The notes: generated from the sequence alone by a model not told the origin. A stretch of 64,000 nucleotides of DNA from Clostridium cylindrosporum DSM 605 (GCF_001047375.1 NZ_LFVU01000024.1:62001-126000); one strand, 5' to 3'. Positions 1 through 10,359 are shown, counted from the stretch's first letter. Program-made: numbers and translations.

Positions 1-224
1 ATCATAAAAAACTCTTTATATTTTATAAAATATTACTTATTATGGCGAAGTTATTATACTTGCACCCTTATTGGTGTTTAAATCTCATATATAATAGTAT
101 TCGTATATAAATCAGTATATCTTACTGTTTCAGCTATTTCTACAAAATCTGCAAAATTCATATACAATAAGTATACCTCTTAAAGTTAAAATGTATTTAT
201 CAAATTTTTAGTAATTTAAATAAC
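1..224. other. AT-rich non-coding left edge
   Basis: I see no gene, tRNA or clear repeat in this stretch. It lies downstream of the TPR gene terminator and probably belongs to the intergenic region of a neighbour outside the window. Confidence 0.5.
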
Positions 225-260
225 AAAACTACCTATGCACATTAGTATATAGGTAGTTTT
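225..260 (-). terminator. Terminator of the TPR protein gene
   Basis: A 12-bp perfect stem (AAAACTACCTAT at 225-236, ATAGGTAGTTTT at 249-260) with a 12-nt loop lies just past the stop codon of the minus-strand TPR gene. The stem ends in a T run on the minus strand. Confidence 0.8.
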
Positions 261-270
261 ATAAAATCTT

Positions 271-2799
271 TTAGTTTAAATGTTTATATAAAATTTCTAG
301 CATTTCTTTTACTTTAGATGATGTCCTCTCATTACTAGTTTTTTCTATAACATTATTTAAGATCTTTTCTATATCGCTCATTTTTTCTCTAATGTTTTCT
401 AGTGTATAATTAGATTTTACTAATAAGTTTTCTATGTCATTAACAGCCTCTTCGTATTCCCCATTTTTCTCAAGTTCCTCTGCTCTTTTTAGGTATGCCA
501 TATAATTTTTAAAATTCATTCCTATAGACTTATTATAGTAGTACATAGCCTTTTTTGATTCCTCTGTTTCGGAGTAAATTATCCCTATATTGCAATATGC
601 TCCTGACTTATATTTATTATTAATCTCACCTGATTTTCTATAATCCTTTATGGCATTTTCATACATTTTCAATTTTTTAAAGGCGTCTGCTCTACAGGAA
701 TAGGTTTCTGCATCATTATTATCAATTTCAATTGCTGAATTATAATCGTCAATTGCACTTTGAAGTTCACCTATGAAATAAAATGCCATACCTCTGTAAG
801 TATAATAAACTGCCTCTTCTTCTCTACTAATAAGATATGAAAAATCGTCAATTGCAAGTAAATATTTCTTACTCTCTAGATAGCATCTACCTCGAAGTAG
901 TATGGAAGTGCTTGTCTCCTCAAGATTAATAGAAGCATTCAAATCATCAATTGCCTCCTCAAAGTAATCATGGAAGTAGTTTATATATCCTCTATAGTAA
1001 AATGCCTCTTCAAGATTTGGATTCACATTAATAGCTAATGTGAAATAATCCTTTGCCTCTTTATATTTCCGAATTTCTAAATAAAGCGTTGCTATAGAAT
1101 AATATATATTTTCATCATTACTATCTATTTTAATAATATTTTCATAGCACTCTATGGCCTTCTCTATATCATTTTCCGCTTTATAGGCTAGTGCAAGATT
1201 ACCATATGCATCCTTAGAACTCGGACTTATATTTATAGCCTCTTTAAAGTCAATAATGGCATTTTCATAGTCCTTCATATATCCATAACAACACCCTCTT
1301 GAATTATAGTAAACCTCTTTCATACTATCCTTAGAATTTTCTATAGCTAGAGAATAATACTCAATTGCCTTGTCCATATTTTCCATTGCTTCATAACTTA
1401 TAGCCTTTCTAAAGTAAGCAGAAGCATTTTTAGAATCTATTTCAAGTGCAAAATCAAAATCCTTAATTGATAATTCATACTCATTTTTATCCTGATAGCA
1501 CCTTCCCCTTTGAATATATGCATAGGCAGTAGGGGAAAGATCTATAGACTTTGTATAGTTTTCTATGGAATCATCTAAATTATGTTTCTTATTATAATAA
1601 ATATCACCTTTTAATGTATATGCAAAGGTTTTATATGGCCAATTGGGATTACTTTTCTCAGCTCTATCAAGTGTCTCTAAAACCTTATCAAAGTCACCTT
1701 TATCAAAATATACACGGGTAAGTTCGTAGTAAAACGCATCATATTTAGGGTTTATTTCTAAGGCCTTTTCATAGTCCACTATTGCCTTTTCATAATCTCC
1801 AAGTTGTTTATAACAAAAAGCTCTATCATAAAATGCACCTTGAAAGCTTTCATCTTCTTCTATAACCTTATTAAGACAAAGAATTGCTTCGCTATACATA
1901 TTCATATTAAGATAGGCTGTAGCCTTATTATAGTAGGCACTTTTTGTATTAACTCCAAGTTCAATTAATTTATCAAAATCTCTTATAGCGTTTTCGTATT
2001 CCTTAAGACTTAAATAGCTATATCCTCTAGAAAAATAAAACTCTGAGGAGTTCCCACTATTTATTTTTATACCCATTGTAAAGTCTACAATTGCATCTGA
2101 ATACTCCATTAGCTGAATATAATCCATTCCTCTATGATAGTAATATTCTGCGTTACTTCCATCACGTCTTATTGCATCTGTTAAATACTTTACAGATTCC
2201 TTAAAATATCCTTTTAAGGAATATAATCTCCCTAAATAGTAATATCCTCTAGGACTTTCTTCATGGATAATTATTAATTTTTGGCTGTAGCCTTCTACTT
2301 CATCATATCTCTTAGCTGCAAGACAGGCACTTAAAAGAAGATCATAGGAATGATGATCCCTTCTCTTGATTCTAACTAATGCCTTAAAATTATTAACAGC
2401 AGCATCATACATTCCAAGCTTAGAATATATCGAACCTCTTTTCATGTATGCAATGCTATTTCTTCTATCAACACTAATAACTTTACTAAAATCATCTAAT
2501 GCCTCATATAAATTATTATTAATAATATTTATCTGCCCTCTATAAAAAAATGCGTTAGTACATGAAGTATTAAGGTCAATTGCTGAGTTCAAATCTATTA
2601 ACGCCTTATCATAAATTTCTAAATAACAATAAGCCCTGGCCCTTGTTACAAGTGCATCGTAATTTTTATTATTTATGCTTAATGCCTTGTCCATAATCTC
2701 TATAGCATAGTTATATTCTCTATTATTAATAAGAGACTTTGCCTCTTTAATTAATCTTATAATATCAATTCTTTTTTTAAACATATTTAGTATAACCAT
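271..2799 (-). CDS. Large tetratricopeptide (TPR) repeat protein
   Basis: An 842-residue protein built almost entirely of 34-residue TPR units, roughly 22 of them, running from about residue 20 to 810. The units carry the usual pattern of small and aromatic residues, for example AYYNKATAYLNM and AFYYRGYINYF. TPR arrays form right-handed superhelices that bind peptides or proteins; no catalytic domain is visible. There is no signal peptide or membrane segment, so it is probably cytoplasmic. The start at 2799 has a good ribosome site (AGGAGGG, 5 nt before ATG). The gene is monocistronic, divergent from map and followed by its own terminator. The partner protein cannot be inferred from the sequence. 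Confidence 0.85.
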   Translation of the reverse strand: MVILNMFKKRIDIIRLIKEAKSLINNREYNYAIEIMDKALSINNKNYDALVTRARAYCYLEIYDKALIDLNSAIDLNTSCTNAFFYRGQINIINNNLYEALDDFSKVISVDRRNSIAYMKRGSIYSKLGMYDAAVNNFKALVRIKRRDHHSYDLLLSACLAAKRYDEVEGYSQKLIIIHEESPRGYYYLGRLYSLKGYFKESVKYLTDAIRRDGSNAEYYYHRGMDYIQLMEYSDAIVDFTMGIKINSGNSSEFYFSRGYSYLSLKEYENAIRDFDKLIELGVNTKSAYYNKATAYLNMNMYSEAILCLNKVIEEDESFQGAFYDRAFCYKQLGDYEKAIVDYEKALEINPKYDAFYYELTRVYFDKGDFDKVLETLDRAEKSNPNWPYKTFAYTLKGDIYYNKKHNLDDSIENYTKSIDLSPTAYAYIQRGRCYQDKNEYELSIKDFDFALEIDSKNASAYFRKAISYEAMENMDKAIEYYSLAIENSKDSMKEVYYNSRGCCYGYMKDYENAIIDFKEAINISPSSKDAYGNLALAYKAENDIEKAIECYENIIKIDSNDENIYYSIATLYLEIRKYKEAKDYFTLAINVNPNLEEAFYYRGYINYFHDYFEEAIDDLNASINLEETSTSILLRGRCYLESKKYLLAIDDFSYLISREEEAVYYTYRGMAFYFIGELQSAIDDYNSAIEIDNNDAETYSCRADAFKKLKMYENAIKDYRKSGEINNKYKSGAYCNIGIIYSETEESKKAMYYYNKSIGMNFKNYMAYLKRAEELEKNGEYEEAVNDIENLLVKSNYTLENIREKMSDIEKILNNVIEKTSNERTSSKVKEMLEILYKHLN

Positions 2800-3015
2800 A
2801 TTTTCCCTCCTACTTCTTAGGACTTAACATTCGTTTTTACTCTAAATTCATTATAATTACATTTAATTACTATTATAAACTAAACTATTAGATTATTCTA
2901 ACATACTAAATTATAAAGTAAAGCCATATGGTTATATTGAAAAAATATTGGTACAATTAAGTTATGTATTAAATTTTTACACTTTAGGAAATACTTCTAT
3001 TTAGGAGGGGTTAAT

Positions 3016-3885
3016 ATGAATTTAAATCGTAATGATTTATGTTGGTGTGGTAGTGGTTCAAAGTATAAAAAATGCCACATTGATTTTGATGATAAATTAG
3101 ATTCCTTAAAGAGTCAGGGATATCTTGTCCCACCTAGAGAACTTATTAAAACCAAGGAGCAAATTGAGGGAATAAGAAAAAGTGCTAAAATAAATAATTC
3201 TGTACTTGATTTAGTAGCTGAAAATATAAAAGAAGGTATGAGTACAGATGAGATTGATAAATTAGTTCACGACTATACATTATCCTGTGGTGCAATTCCT
3301 GCAACTCTTAATTTTCAGGGTTATCCAAAGAGTTTATGTACATCTATAAATGACGAGGTATGTCATGGAATTCCCCATAAAGATATAATTCTTAAAAATG
3401 GGGATATTATAAATATAGATGTATCAACTATATTTAATGGCTATTATTCCGATGCTTCAAGAATGTTTATAATTGGAGAGGCAAGGGATAATGCTAAAAG
3501 ACTTGTTGAGGTTTCAAAAGAGTGTCTATACAAAGGAATAGAAGCAGTAAAGCCATGGGGACATTTAGATCATATAGGTGCTTCAATTCAAGAACATGCA
3601 GAAAAACATGGATACTCTGTTGTTAGGGATTTTGGTGGTCATGGTATAGGACTTGAGTTTCATGAAGGTCCATTTGTACCTCACTATGGTAATTATGGTG
3701 AAGGAATGATTTTAGTTCCTGGAATGGTATTTACCATAGAACCTATGATAAATGAAGGTTCCTATGAGATTGTTATAGACCAAGATGATAAATGGACAGT
3801 ATTTACAGAGGACGGTTCACTATCCTCTCAATGGGAACATATGCTACTAGTAACAGAGGATGGAGTTGAAATACTTAGTAAATAG
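3016..3885 (+). CDS. map: Methionine aminopeptidase, type I, with SEC-C zinc motif
   Basis: Removes the initiator methionine from nascent proteins in the cytoplasm. Residues 1-25 hold a SEC-C zinc motif (CWCGSGSKYKKCH). The rest is a type I MetAP fold with the dinuclear metal ligands in NIDVSTIFNGYYSDASRMF (two Asp), GHGIGLEFHEGP (His), FTIEPM (Glu) and WEHMLLVTEDG (Glu). At 289 residues the length fits the SEC-C-bearing clostridial form. The start has the strong ribosome site AGGAGGGG 7 nt upstream. It is divergent from the TPR gene, with about 215 bp between them to hold both promoters. This may be a second MetAP beside one in the ribosomal-protein operon, which is common in clostridia (not visible here). 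Confidence 0.95.
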   Translation: MNLNRNDLCWCGSGSKYKKCHIDFDDKLDSLKSQGYLVPPRELIKTKEQIEGIRKSAKINNSVLDLVAENIKEGMSTDEIDKLVHDYTLSCGAIPATLNFQGYPKSLCTSINDEVCHGIPHKDIILKNGDIINIDVSTIFNGYYSDASRMFIIGEARDNAKRLVEVSKECLYKGIEAVKPWGHLDHIGASIQEHAEKHGYSVVRDFGGHGIGLEFHEGPFVPHYGNYGEGMILVPGMVFTIEPMINEGSYEIVIDQDDKWTVFTEDGSLSSQWEHMLLVTEDGVEILSK

Positions 3886-3961
3886 CTTTTATTAAGTACT
3901 AATACAGTTTACTTAAGTCTTAAATTTATAAATTAAAATACATAAAGTAGAAGGTGATAAG

Positions 3962-5026
3962 ATGCTTAAAGATATTTATAAAACAATGCTAGATAAGGTT
4001 AACGAAGATATCCAATGTACTATGTTGACTTTTCTAAACTTTGAAGGTGATAGAAAGGGTTCTATCGAAAATAAAATTCTTGTAACAAGGGATGATATTG
4101 AAAATAAAACACTGGACATTGATGATGAATCATATGAAAAAGCCTTACTTTCATTGGATACTGGTAAAGTTCAATTTATAGAAAGAGAAAAACAATCTAT
4201 ATTTATTGAACCTGTTATTCCTGAACCTAGACTAATTATATTTGGAGGAGGCCATATAGCAAAGCCTTTATCAGAATTTGCATCAAGAGTAGGTTTTTCT
4301 ATTACTCTTATAGATGATAGACCTTTTTTTGCAAATACAGAGCGCTTCCCAGAAGCAGATAGTGTTATCTGTGAAAGATTTGAAAATTCCTTTAACTTAA
4401 TTAACTTAAGAAAATCTGACTTTGTTGTTATCATAACAAGAGGACATAGATATGATGGAATCATTATACGTGAAATCTTAAATTACGAATTATCCTATGT
4501 TGGTATGATAGGTTCAAAGCGTAGAGTAAGAGGTATGATGGATGAATTGAGAAGTGAAGGCTATAGTGAGGATAAATTAGATTCTGTTAATTCTCCAATT
4601 GGTTTCCCTATAGGGGCAATAACTCCAGATGAAATAGCTATATCTATAACTGCTGAGCTTATTAATTATAAAAACAAAGGTGTTATTAATAAGTATGGAA
4701 AAACATTTAGCTTCCCAGAACTTGATGTTGAAGTAGCTGAAAGTATATTAAAGGATTCATCTATGCCTAAGGCTCTTATAACTATAATTTCTACTAAGGG
4801 ATCTGTTCCTAGAAAGGCTGGTGCTAAAATGATTGCATACCTTGATGGTAGAACAATCGGAAGCATAGGCGGAGGCTGTAGTGAAGCAGACGTTATAACT
4901 GCTGCTAGAGAACTTATGGAAACTAAAGGCTTCTTAATTGAACATGTTGATATGACAGGCGATGTTGCGGAAGCTGAAGGAATGGTATGTGGAGGAACCA
5001 TGGAGGTTCTTGTAGAGGTATTCTAA
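3962..5026 (+). CDS. XdhC/CoxI-family molybdenum hydroxylase maturation factor
   Basis: XdhC-type proteins bind molybdenum cofactor, help its sulfuration and insert it into xanthine dehydrogenase-type enzymes. The Rossmann (XdhC_C) domain is at about residues 88-235, with the nucleotide loop IIFGGGHIAKPL and the later GMIGSKRR. A classic CoxI domain is at about 258-354, with STKGSVPRKAGAKM and GGTMEVLVE. The first 85 residues resemble a degenerate CoxI domain, so the order (degenerate CoxI, Rossmann, CoxI) differs from the usual CoxI-Rossmann. The gene lies 76 bp after map and ends at a bidirectional terminator. No molybdenum hydroxylase structural gene is in the window, but the downstream purine locus makes a xanthine dehydrogenase client plausible. 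Confidence 0.85.
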   Translation: MLKDIYKTMLDKVNEDIQCTMLTFLNFEGDRKGSIENKILVTRDDIENKTLDIDDESYEKALLSLDTGKVQFIEREKQSIFIEPVIPEPRLIIFGGGHIAKPLSEFASRVGFSITLIDDRPFFANTERFPEADSVICERFENSFNLINLRKSDFVVIITRGHRYDGIIIREILNYELSYVGMIGSKRRVRGMMDELRSEGYSEDKLDSVNSPIGFPIGAITPDEIAISITAELINYKNKGVINKYGKTFSFPELDVEVAESILKDSSMPKALITIISTKGSVPRKAGAKMIAYLDGRTIGSIGGGCSEADVITAARELMETKGFLIEHVDMTGDVAEAEGMVCGGTMEVLVEVF

Positions 5027-5040
5027 GTTAATTAAATATT

Positions 5041-5075
5041 AAGGAGCAGTTTCTATTCGAATCTGCTCCTTTTTA
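5041..5075. terminator. Bidirectional terminator
   Basis: Stem AAGGAGCAG (5041-5049) / CTGCTCCTT (5063-5071) followed by Ts on the plus strand, between the convergent XdhC-type gene and the subtilase gene. Confidence 0.85.
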
Positions 5076-5079
5076 TATA

Positions 5080-7233
5080 TTACTTAACTACTCTCTCTTT
5101 TATTGCCTTACTTACAGCACTTGATAGATTAACACAACCGTATCCATACTCATTATCATATCCCTTTTTACCTATATCACGGGATGTTTTATATAATATA
5201 TCTCTTACCTTTTTAGGTGTCATATTTGAATCTACTGAATAAAGAAAACCTACAACTGCACTTGCATTTGGTGCTGCCATGGAAGTTCCACTTGCGTATG
5301 TTACTTCTCCATTTTCAAGTAAGCTTGGAACTGACTCTCCAGGAGCTACAATATCCAGTCCCTTACCATAGTTAGAAAACCCTGTTCTTTCATCTTTATT
5401 ATTAATTGCACCAACACTTAATGAAAACTCTGAACTAGCAGGATAACTTAAGTTATTCTTAGATTCATTACCAGATGCTGCAACTACAGTAACGTTTTTA
5501 TCAATTGCGTATTTTAAGGCCTCTTCAATAAATGGAAGCTCGGAAGGATTAATAGGTGTACCATCAAGCAGCCTAGCCCCTAAACTCATATTAATTACCT
5601 TTGCTCCACTATCAACAGCATATTTAATAGCCTGAGCAATACTAAACATATTTCCTGCTCCATATGAGTTTAAAGCTTTAATTGGTATTATAGTTGAGTA
5701 TTGATTTACTCCTGTCATAGAGTAATTGTTATTAGCTTTAGCACTAATTATACCTGATACATGTGTACCATGACCATTATCATCCATTACATTCTTTGTA
5801 TTATTAGTAAAGTTATATCCTTTATCAAGGTCAACCTTACCATCAAAATCCGCCAAATCATAATTAATACCTGTATCTATAACTGCTATAGGTATATTTT
5901 TAAATTGGATATCCTCTATAACATCAATTAAGGGTTTATAGTTAATGTCAGAACCCCTTTTACCTTTAAGATTAATTACTGCTCCATTCATATCCTTTAC
6001 AGGTATACTTTGAGATGTATTTTCAAGTGACCACTGATAATTATAGTTTACATCATTATCTAAAGCATAAAACACATAATTTTCCTCTACAGAATTTATA
6101 CCTGAATTCTTTTCTAAGTGACCTTGCAGACTGTTCATGTATTTCTTTGATGGGATGTTTACAATAAATGTTTTTTCATTTTTATTAAAAAGAGTTTTTG
6201 TTTCTTGTACTTTAACTTCCTCTAATATATTGTACTTTGCTAAACTATTATTAACTAAATTCTTTACTTTATTTAAGTTAATATTTGATGATGTAGTTAC
6301 TATAACTTGGCTATTAGTAAATACCTCTATATCCCTTGATATCTTATCCTTTATAAATGTTGTAAGCTCTTTATTAATATAATTCTCTAAGTTCAGCTTT
6401 TTCCATAATGTATCAATCTTATTCTTTAACTCCTTATTAAGACTACTAGATAAAATATCTTTTATTTTTGTTAAGGAATCTATATCCTCAGATTTTATTA
6501 TGTAATTTGAATTTTTCCTATTGCTAATGTTTACTACTTCATTTAAAAGAGTATTTATTTTCCTTACTTCACTAAGTAAAGTATTTCTTAACTCTTTATT
6601 CTTTATAAGAGGTAGATACATATTCATAGCTACTTCATAATAAACCTTAGTAATTTCTTTTCCAGTCTCTGATGAGTTAAGCATATTATCACGTACACCT
6701 CTAAGTTCCGGAAGAAGCTTTGATATACTTATGTTATCCTTAGCCATTAATTCTAATGGACATAAATCAATGCTTCTATTGTATAATTCTGGAGCCTTCT
6801 TTTCCGAATTAATACTTAACTTTATAGCACCACTTTTAGGTGCAGTTAACATTACATAATACTCATTACTATTCCATGCAATAGGATAACTAAGTGATCC
6901 TTCTCTCATGAAATAATCATTATGAGTATTGAATTCCTCAGCTTTTTTAAGGGTTGGAAAAATTGAAATACTAGCATTAACTCCCTCCACCTTCACAGAT
7001 AAATGGGTTTTGCTGATTTTTATAGAACCTGTATTTACTTTAAACCAAAGATTATCTCCCTCTTTAACAGAAAAGTCGTATGTACTATTTAAACTTAATA
7101 CTTTTGCCTCTTTTGGTGATGTTGAAAGTTTTGTTTTCTTTGATATTGGTGCTGCAAATGCTACCGTACTAGAAAACATAAAAATAACCAATGTAATTAA
7201 GACAGTTAATTTACTTAAAAATACTTTTTTCAT
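5080..7233 (-). CDS. Secreted S8 (subtilisin-family) serine protease
   Basis: Extracellular endopeptidase of 717 residues. Residues 1-28 are a signal peptide (KK, then a hydrophobic stretch, then VAFAA). The S8 catalytic domain is C-terminal with the full triad: Asp453 in VIDTGINY, His488 in GHGTHVSG and Ser651 in GTSMAAPNAS, plus the oxyanion Asn589 in AASGNES. The approximately 400 residues before it hold a PPC-like or Inhibitor-I9-like prodomain and a charged helical region I cannot assign. No sortase motif or SLH repeats are seen at the C-terminus, so it is probably released or retained by non-covalent contacts. It shares a bidirectional terminator with the XdhC-type gene and sits alone on its strand. 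Confidence 0.93.
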   Translation of the reverse strand: MKKVFLSKLTVLITLVIFMFSSTVAFAAPISKKTKLSTSPKEAKVLSLNSTYDFSVKEGDNLWFKVNTGSIKISKTHLSVKVEGVNASISIFPTLKKAEEFNTHNDYFMREGSLSYPIAWNSNEYYVMLTAPKSGAIKLSINSEKKAPELYNRSIDLCPLELMAKDNISISKLLPELRGVRDNMLNSSETGKEITKVYYEVAMNMYLPLIKNKELRNTLLSEVRKINTLLNEVVNISNRKNSNYIIKSEDIDSLTKIKDILSSSLNKELKNKIDTLWKKLNLENYINKELTTFIKDKISRDIEVFTNSQVIVTTSSNINLNKVKNLVNNSLAKYNILEEVKVQETKTLFNKNEKTFIVNIPSKKYMNSLQGHLEKNSGINSVEENYVFYALDNDVNYNYQWSLENTSQSIPVKDMNGAVINLKGKRGSDINYKPLIDVIEDIQFKNIPIAVIDTGINYDLADFDGKVDLDKGYNFTNNTKNVMDDNGHGTHVSGIISAKANNNYSMTGVNQYSTIIPIKALNSYGAGNMFSIAQAIKYAVDSGAKVINMSLGARLLDGTPINPSELPFIEEALKYAIDKNVTVVAASGNESKNNLSYPASSEFSLSVGAINNKDERTGFSNYGKGLDIVAPGESVPSLLENGEVTYASGTSMAAPNASAVVGFLYSVDSNMTPKKVRDILYKTSRDIGKKGYDNEYGYGCVNLSSAVSKAIKERVVK

Positions 7234-7336
7234 ATTATCCCCCTACAAATTTGTATTGGACCCTATAATTAATACTTTACAACCAATACAATATATGTAA
7301 ATTATATGCATCAAAAGTGCAGCCAGTCAATTAAAA

Positions 7337-8506
7337 TCAAAACACATTAATTGACATAAATCTGTCTAGCTTTCTCATATCATATGATGGAAATATAATA
7401 GAAGCATCTTCAAATGTTAACCCTTCCTTTATTCCCTTTATAATAACCTCTTGAAGCTGCGTTTTATTACCTATATCTATTAACTTTTCTATATCCATTT
7501 CTCCATTAAAAACTCTTCTATACATTTGATCATTCCTTACAACCATAGGATACTCATAAAACATAGATGCGAACTTTCTTATATTACTTTCATCAGGTAG
7601 TATATATCTATAATTTCTATTTAGAAGCCAAGATGTACATGTAAAACCCTTTATTATATCTCCATTGAAATACTTATAATAGAACCTTATAGCTTCCTTC
7701 ATTGAATGAATACATTTAGATATATCTAGTTTTTCTCCTTGTTGAATATGCATACTTAGAAGAGATGTACCATTTTTAATTTCTAGTGAATAATCACATT
7801 TATTTATAGTGACAGTTTCTCTTTGACATTTTCCTTCTCTAATAGGATTCGCAGTTATTGTTATATCTGATTCTATATATGTTGATATAAATTCTTCATC
7901 TTTTTCTGTTTTATTTCCTAAAAAATCATAGTTTATATCTCCATATGATAGGAGTAGAGGAAATCTCGTTGTAGCTTGTTTAAAAAGCATAACATCCCCA
8001 CTAAAATCTATTTTATGAAATTGAAGACGACCTATCTTAAAAAGTTCACCATTAAGATGATGTCTTAGCCAGTGAAGTTCAGAAAGCCCTAGATTTCCTG
8101 TTTTAACATTATGATTTTCTGCCCAAATCCTAATGTCTGACAATGTATCATAAAGTATACTATCCGGTATGCCTTTTTGTTTATACAATAATTCAAGATC
8201 ATTAATCTTTGCTATAGCAACTAATAGGAAAAACAAATCTCCCTTTTCTAAAAGAATTGATGAAAGATCACAGTAACCTTTAAGAGATTCTTCTCCTTTA
8301 AAGTAAAGTGAAAGATATGCTTTAAGTAGAAGTTTTGCTTCCTCATTTTGAAATATTTCTTCTTTAACTTCTAAAAGCTTCTCTATGGTTATACTATCTA
8401 GTGATATTTCCCTCCCCCTGTTTACTATGTATTTATCAGTTAAAAAATCAATAGATGTGCTATTAATTAAATCTCTATTTTCATTGTAAATTTTATCTAA
8501 ATCCAA
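7337..8506 (-). CDS. Acyltransferase-like protein with GNAT-like C-terminal domain
   Basis: A 389-residue cytoplasmic protein resembling the acyltransferase-domain family annotated with a DUF5596-like N-terminal and GNAT-like C-terminal domain. Diagnostic stretches are LSELHWLRHHLNG followed by KIGRLQFHK, SMHIQQGEKLD, and the C-terminal TSWLLN and ILPDESNIRKF. The substrate is unknown. I place the start at a TTG (8504-8506), because GGGGAGG sits 6 nt upstream of it; the longer reading frame to 8563 would overlap the terminator of the preceding gene and begins with a membrane-like sequence that looks spurious. It follows the DUF4091/ABC operon and may be connected with it through read-through only. 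Confidence 0.65.
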   Translation of the reverse strand: MDLDKIYNENRDLINSTSIDFLTDKYIVNRGREISLDSITIEKLLEVKEEIFQNEEAKLLLKAYLSLYFKGEESLKGYCDLSSILLEKGDLFFLLVAIAKINDLELLYKQKGIPDSILYDTLSDIRIWAENHNVKTGNLGLSELHWLRHHLNGELFKIGRLQFHKIDFSGDVMLFKQATTRFPLLLSYGDINYDFLGNKTEKDEEFISTYIESDITITANPIREGKCQRETVTINKCDYSLEIKNGTSLLSMHIQQGEKLDISKCIHSMKEAIRFYYKYFNGDIIKGFTCTSWLLNRNYRYILPDESNIRKFASMFYEYPMVVRNDQMYRRVFNGEMDIEKLIDIGNKTQLQEVIIKGIKEGLTFEDASIIFPSYDMRKLDRFMSINVF

Positions 8507-8546
8507 TGTAATTCCTCCCCTATATGTTTTATAAATTAAGTATATC

Positions 8547-8583
8547 AAATAAGGAGTCATCAATTTAAGATAACTCCTTATTT
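8547..8583 (-). terminator. Terminator after the DUF4091 gene
   Basis: An 11-bp stem, AAATAAGGAGT (8547-8557) / ACTCCTTATTT (8573-8583), directly after the stop codon of the minus-strand DUF4091 gene. It is A/T-flanked on both sides. Confidence 0.8.
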
Positions 8584-8587
8584 TTGC

Positions 8588-10336
8588 TTATTTAAGTAAA
8601 AGGTTTATTAGATTTTCTCGGAATACCTCATAGTCATTTTGACTAAGTGAGTACCCCATTTTAAAGCTTCTAGCATCACCTTTCATGCTAGAAATACTTC
8701 CTGTTATATCATATAATCCAAGACCAGATATTACTTCATATGAATACCCTTTATCCTCTAGCATTTTCATAAGTGTATATTCCTCTATACCCATTTTCAT
8801 ATTTTCCCACCTTATAGAACTTACAGGTTTCATATTACTTCCTGGATATACGAAAAAAGTATCTCCTGCTACCCATGATGGGTACTTATATGAAGGATTA
8901 TTATAAACATCCTCAGTATATAAACAGTAATTCCACCTTAAGAATCCTGATGCTTTGAGCATATATGTAATATGACCAACTAACCTACTTTCAAGTGGTG
9001 GTGATGCTATAAATTGATTAGGTCTTTGAGGATAACAGCACACAAACCATGTTATACTATCTTCCTTACCTAATATACTTTCTCTAACCTCTTCAAATTT
9101 TTCAAATCTTTCCCCTATCATAGGAAGAAAAATAGAACTATCAGTTATTCCACTGTCTGGTTTTAAAAGAAATCTAGGGTCATGTACAGCACACTTATAC
9201 TTTAAAGTAACACCTGGAACTGTACTACTAATAAATCTTTTACTTTCTTCATAAAGCTCTGGATTATTTGGTTCATCACAAAATATCCTTGTCTTTTCAA
9301 TGTAGCCTTTATTTATAAAGTGATTTAATAGAAGCTTTATGTATAAGTGAAGTTCATCCTTACTTGATATATACTTAATTTTACCATTACCTTCATCATA
9401 GTAACTAACTCTAAATGGATCTTTATATTCTGGGTAAACTGGGCTTTTAAAATCCATTCCATGCCAGTTACCAATAAGACCGAAGATATCTATTTCCTTA
9501 TCTATTCCATATTTAAAGCATATATCTATATATCTATCAAGTGAAGTAAAGTCTAGATAAAGCTCTCCATTAACATCCCTTCTAACTGAAACAATATTAT
9601 GCTCAAATAGATTAGATGCATTTTTGTGAACTTTAAAGCATCCTTGACCTCCCCATGGAAAATCACTAGCAACAATAGTAATTGTCTTTTGACCAGCTGA
9701 TGCTAATTCCTTAATAAAATTTTCTATAATATAAAAATGATCATCAGAAAATATAGGAACATTATAATGCCTAGCAAGGCTACTTAAATGTTGCCATAGA
9801 TCAAGATAAAAAGGTGATTCCTGAAGAGATGGAAGATCATAGTCTAATACTTTTATTTCACATGGAATACTACCAATAAGCTCTTCATCATCATATTCTT
9901 TTGTATAAAATAAGTTAATGTTAAAGTTAAAGCTTCCATTGAACCCTAAAGGCACTTTACCTTTAACCCATATTAACTGTGCTATTCCACCCTCTACAAG
10001 TAAACTATCCTTATCTGAAATTATATCAGCTGTTAAACTTCCATTATCATCGACTATGTAATCTACTAATGATAACTTAACATTCTCATGAATAGTATCA
10101 TCATTTAAATCTATACTAACTCTTATTCTATTAATTAATCCCTTCCATGATATATTATTAAATTCATTTAAAGAACATAAAAATTCTTCATTAGAGTTTA
10201 ATATTATTTGAAAGGCAAATGTCTCATTTCTTAGCACCCTTCTAGTAAATGACTTTATATTGTACATTGAATACTTGCATCTTGCGTACTTTAAGTGTCT
10301 ATATCCTGAGTGAATAATTCCATAATCTAAATCCAT
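8588..10336 (-). CDS. DUF4091 glycoside-hydrolase-like protein
   Basis: A 582-residue protein without a signal peptide, so probably cytoplasmic. The C-terminal third carries DUF4091 hallmarks: FLRWNYCLYTEDVYNNP, then PSWVAGDTFFVYPG, then SSIRWENMKMGIEEYTLMKML. The N-terminal part looks like a beta-sandwich. The middle has barrel-like segments such as the acidic IFCDEPNNPELYEE, where acidic residues could be catalytic. DUF4091 proteins are thought to be glycosidases of the TIM-barrel type, but few have a known substrate. It is the last gene of an operon with two sugar ABC permeases and a binding protein, so it probably hydrolyses the imported oligosaccharide. The start has GGAGG 7 nt upstream. 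Confidence 0.75.
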   Translation of the reverse strand: MDLDYGIIHSGYRHLKYARCKYSMYNIKSFTRRVLRNETFAFQIILNSNEEFLCSLNEFNNISWKGLINRIRVSIDLNDDTIHENVKLSLVDYIVDDNGSLTADIISDKDSLLVEGGIAQLIWVKGKVPLGFNGSFNFNINLFYTKEYDDEELIGSIPCEIKVLDYDLPSLQESPFYLDLWQHLSSLARHYNVPIFSDDHFYIIENFIKELASAGQKTITIVASDFPWGGQGCFKVHKNASNLFEHNIVSVRRDVNGELYLDFTSLDRYIDICFKYGIDKEIDIFGLIGNWHGMDFKSPVYPEYKDPFRVSYYDEGNGKIKYISSKDELHLYIKLLLNHFINKGYIEKTRIFCDEPNNPELYEESKRFISSTVPGVTLKYKCAVHDPRFLLKPDSGITDSSIFLPMIGERFEKFEEVRESILGKEDSITWFVCCYPQRPNQFIASPPLESRLVGHITYMLKASGFLRWNYCLYTEDVYNNPSYKYPSWVAGDTFFVYPGSNMKPVSSIRWENMKMGIEEYTLMKMLEDKGYSYEVISGLGLYDITGSISSMKGDARSFKMGYSLSQNDYEVFRENLINLLLK

Positions 10337-10359
10337 ATTTTCCTCCTAAATACTAGTAC

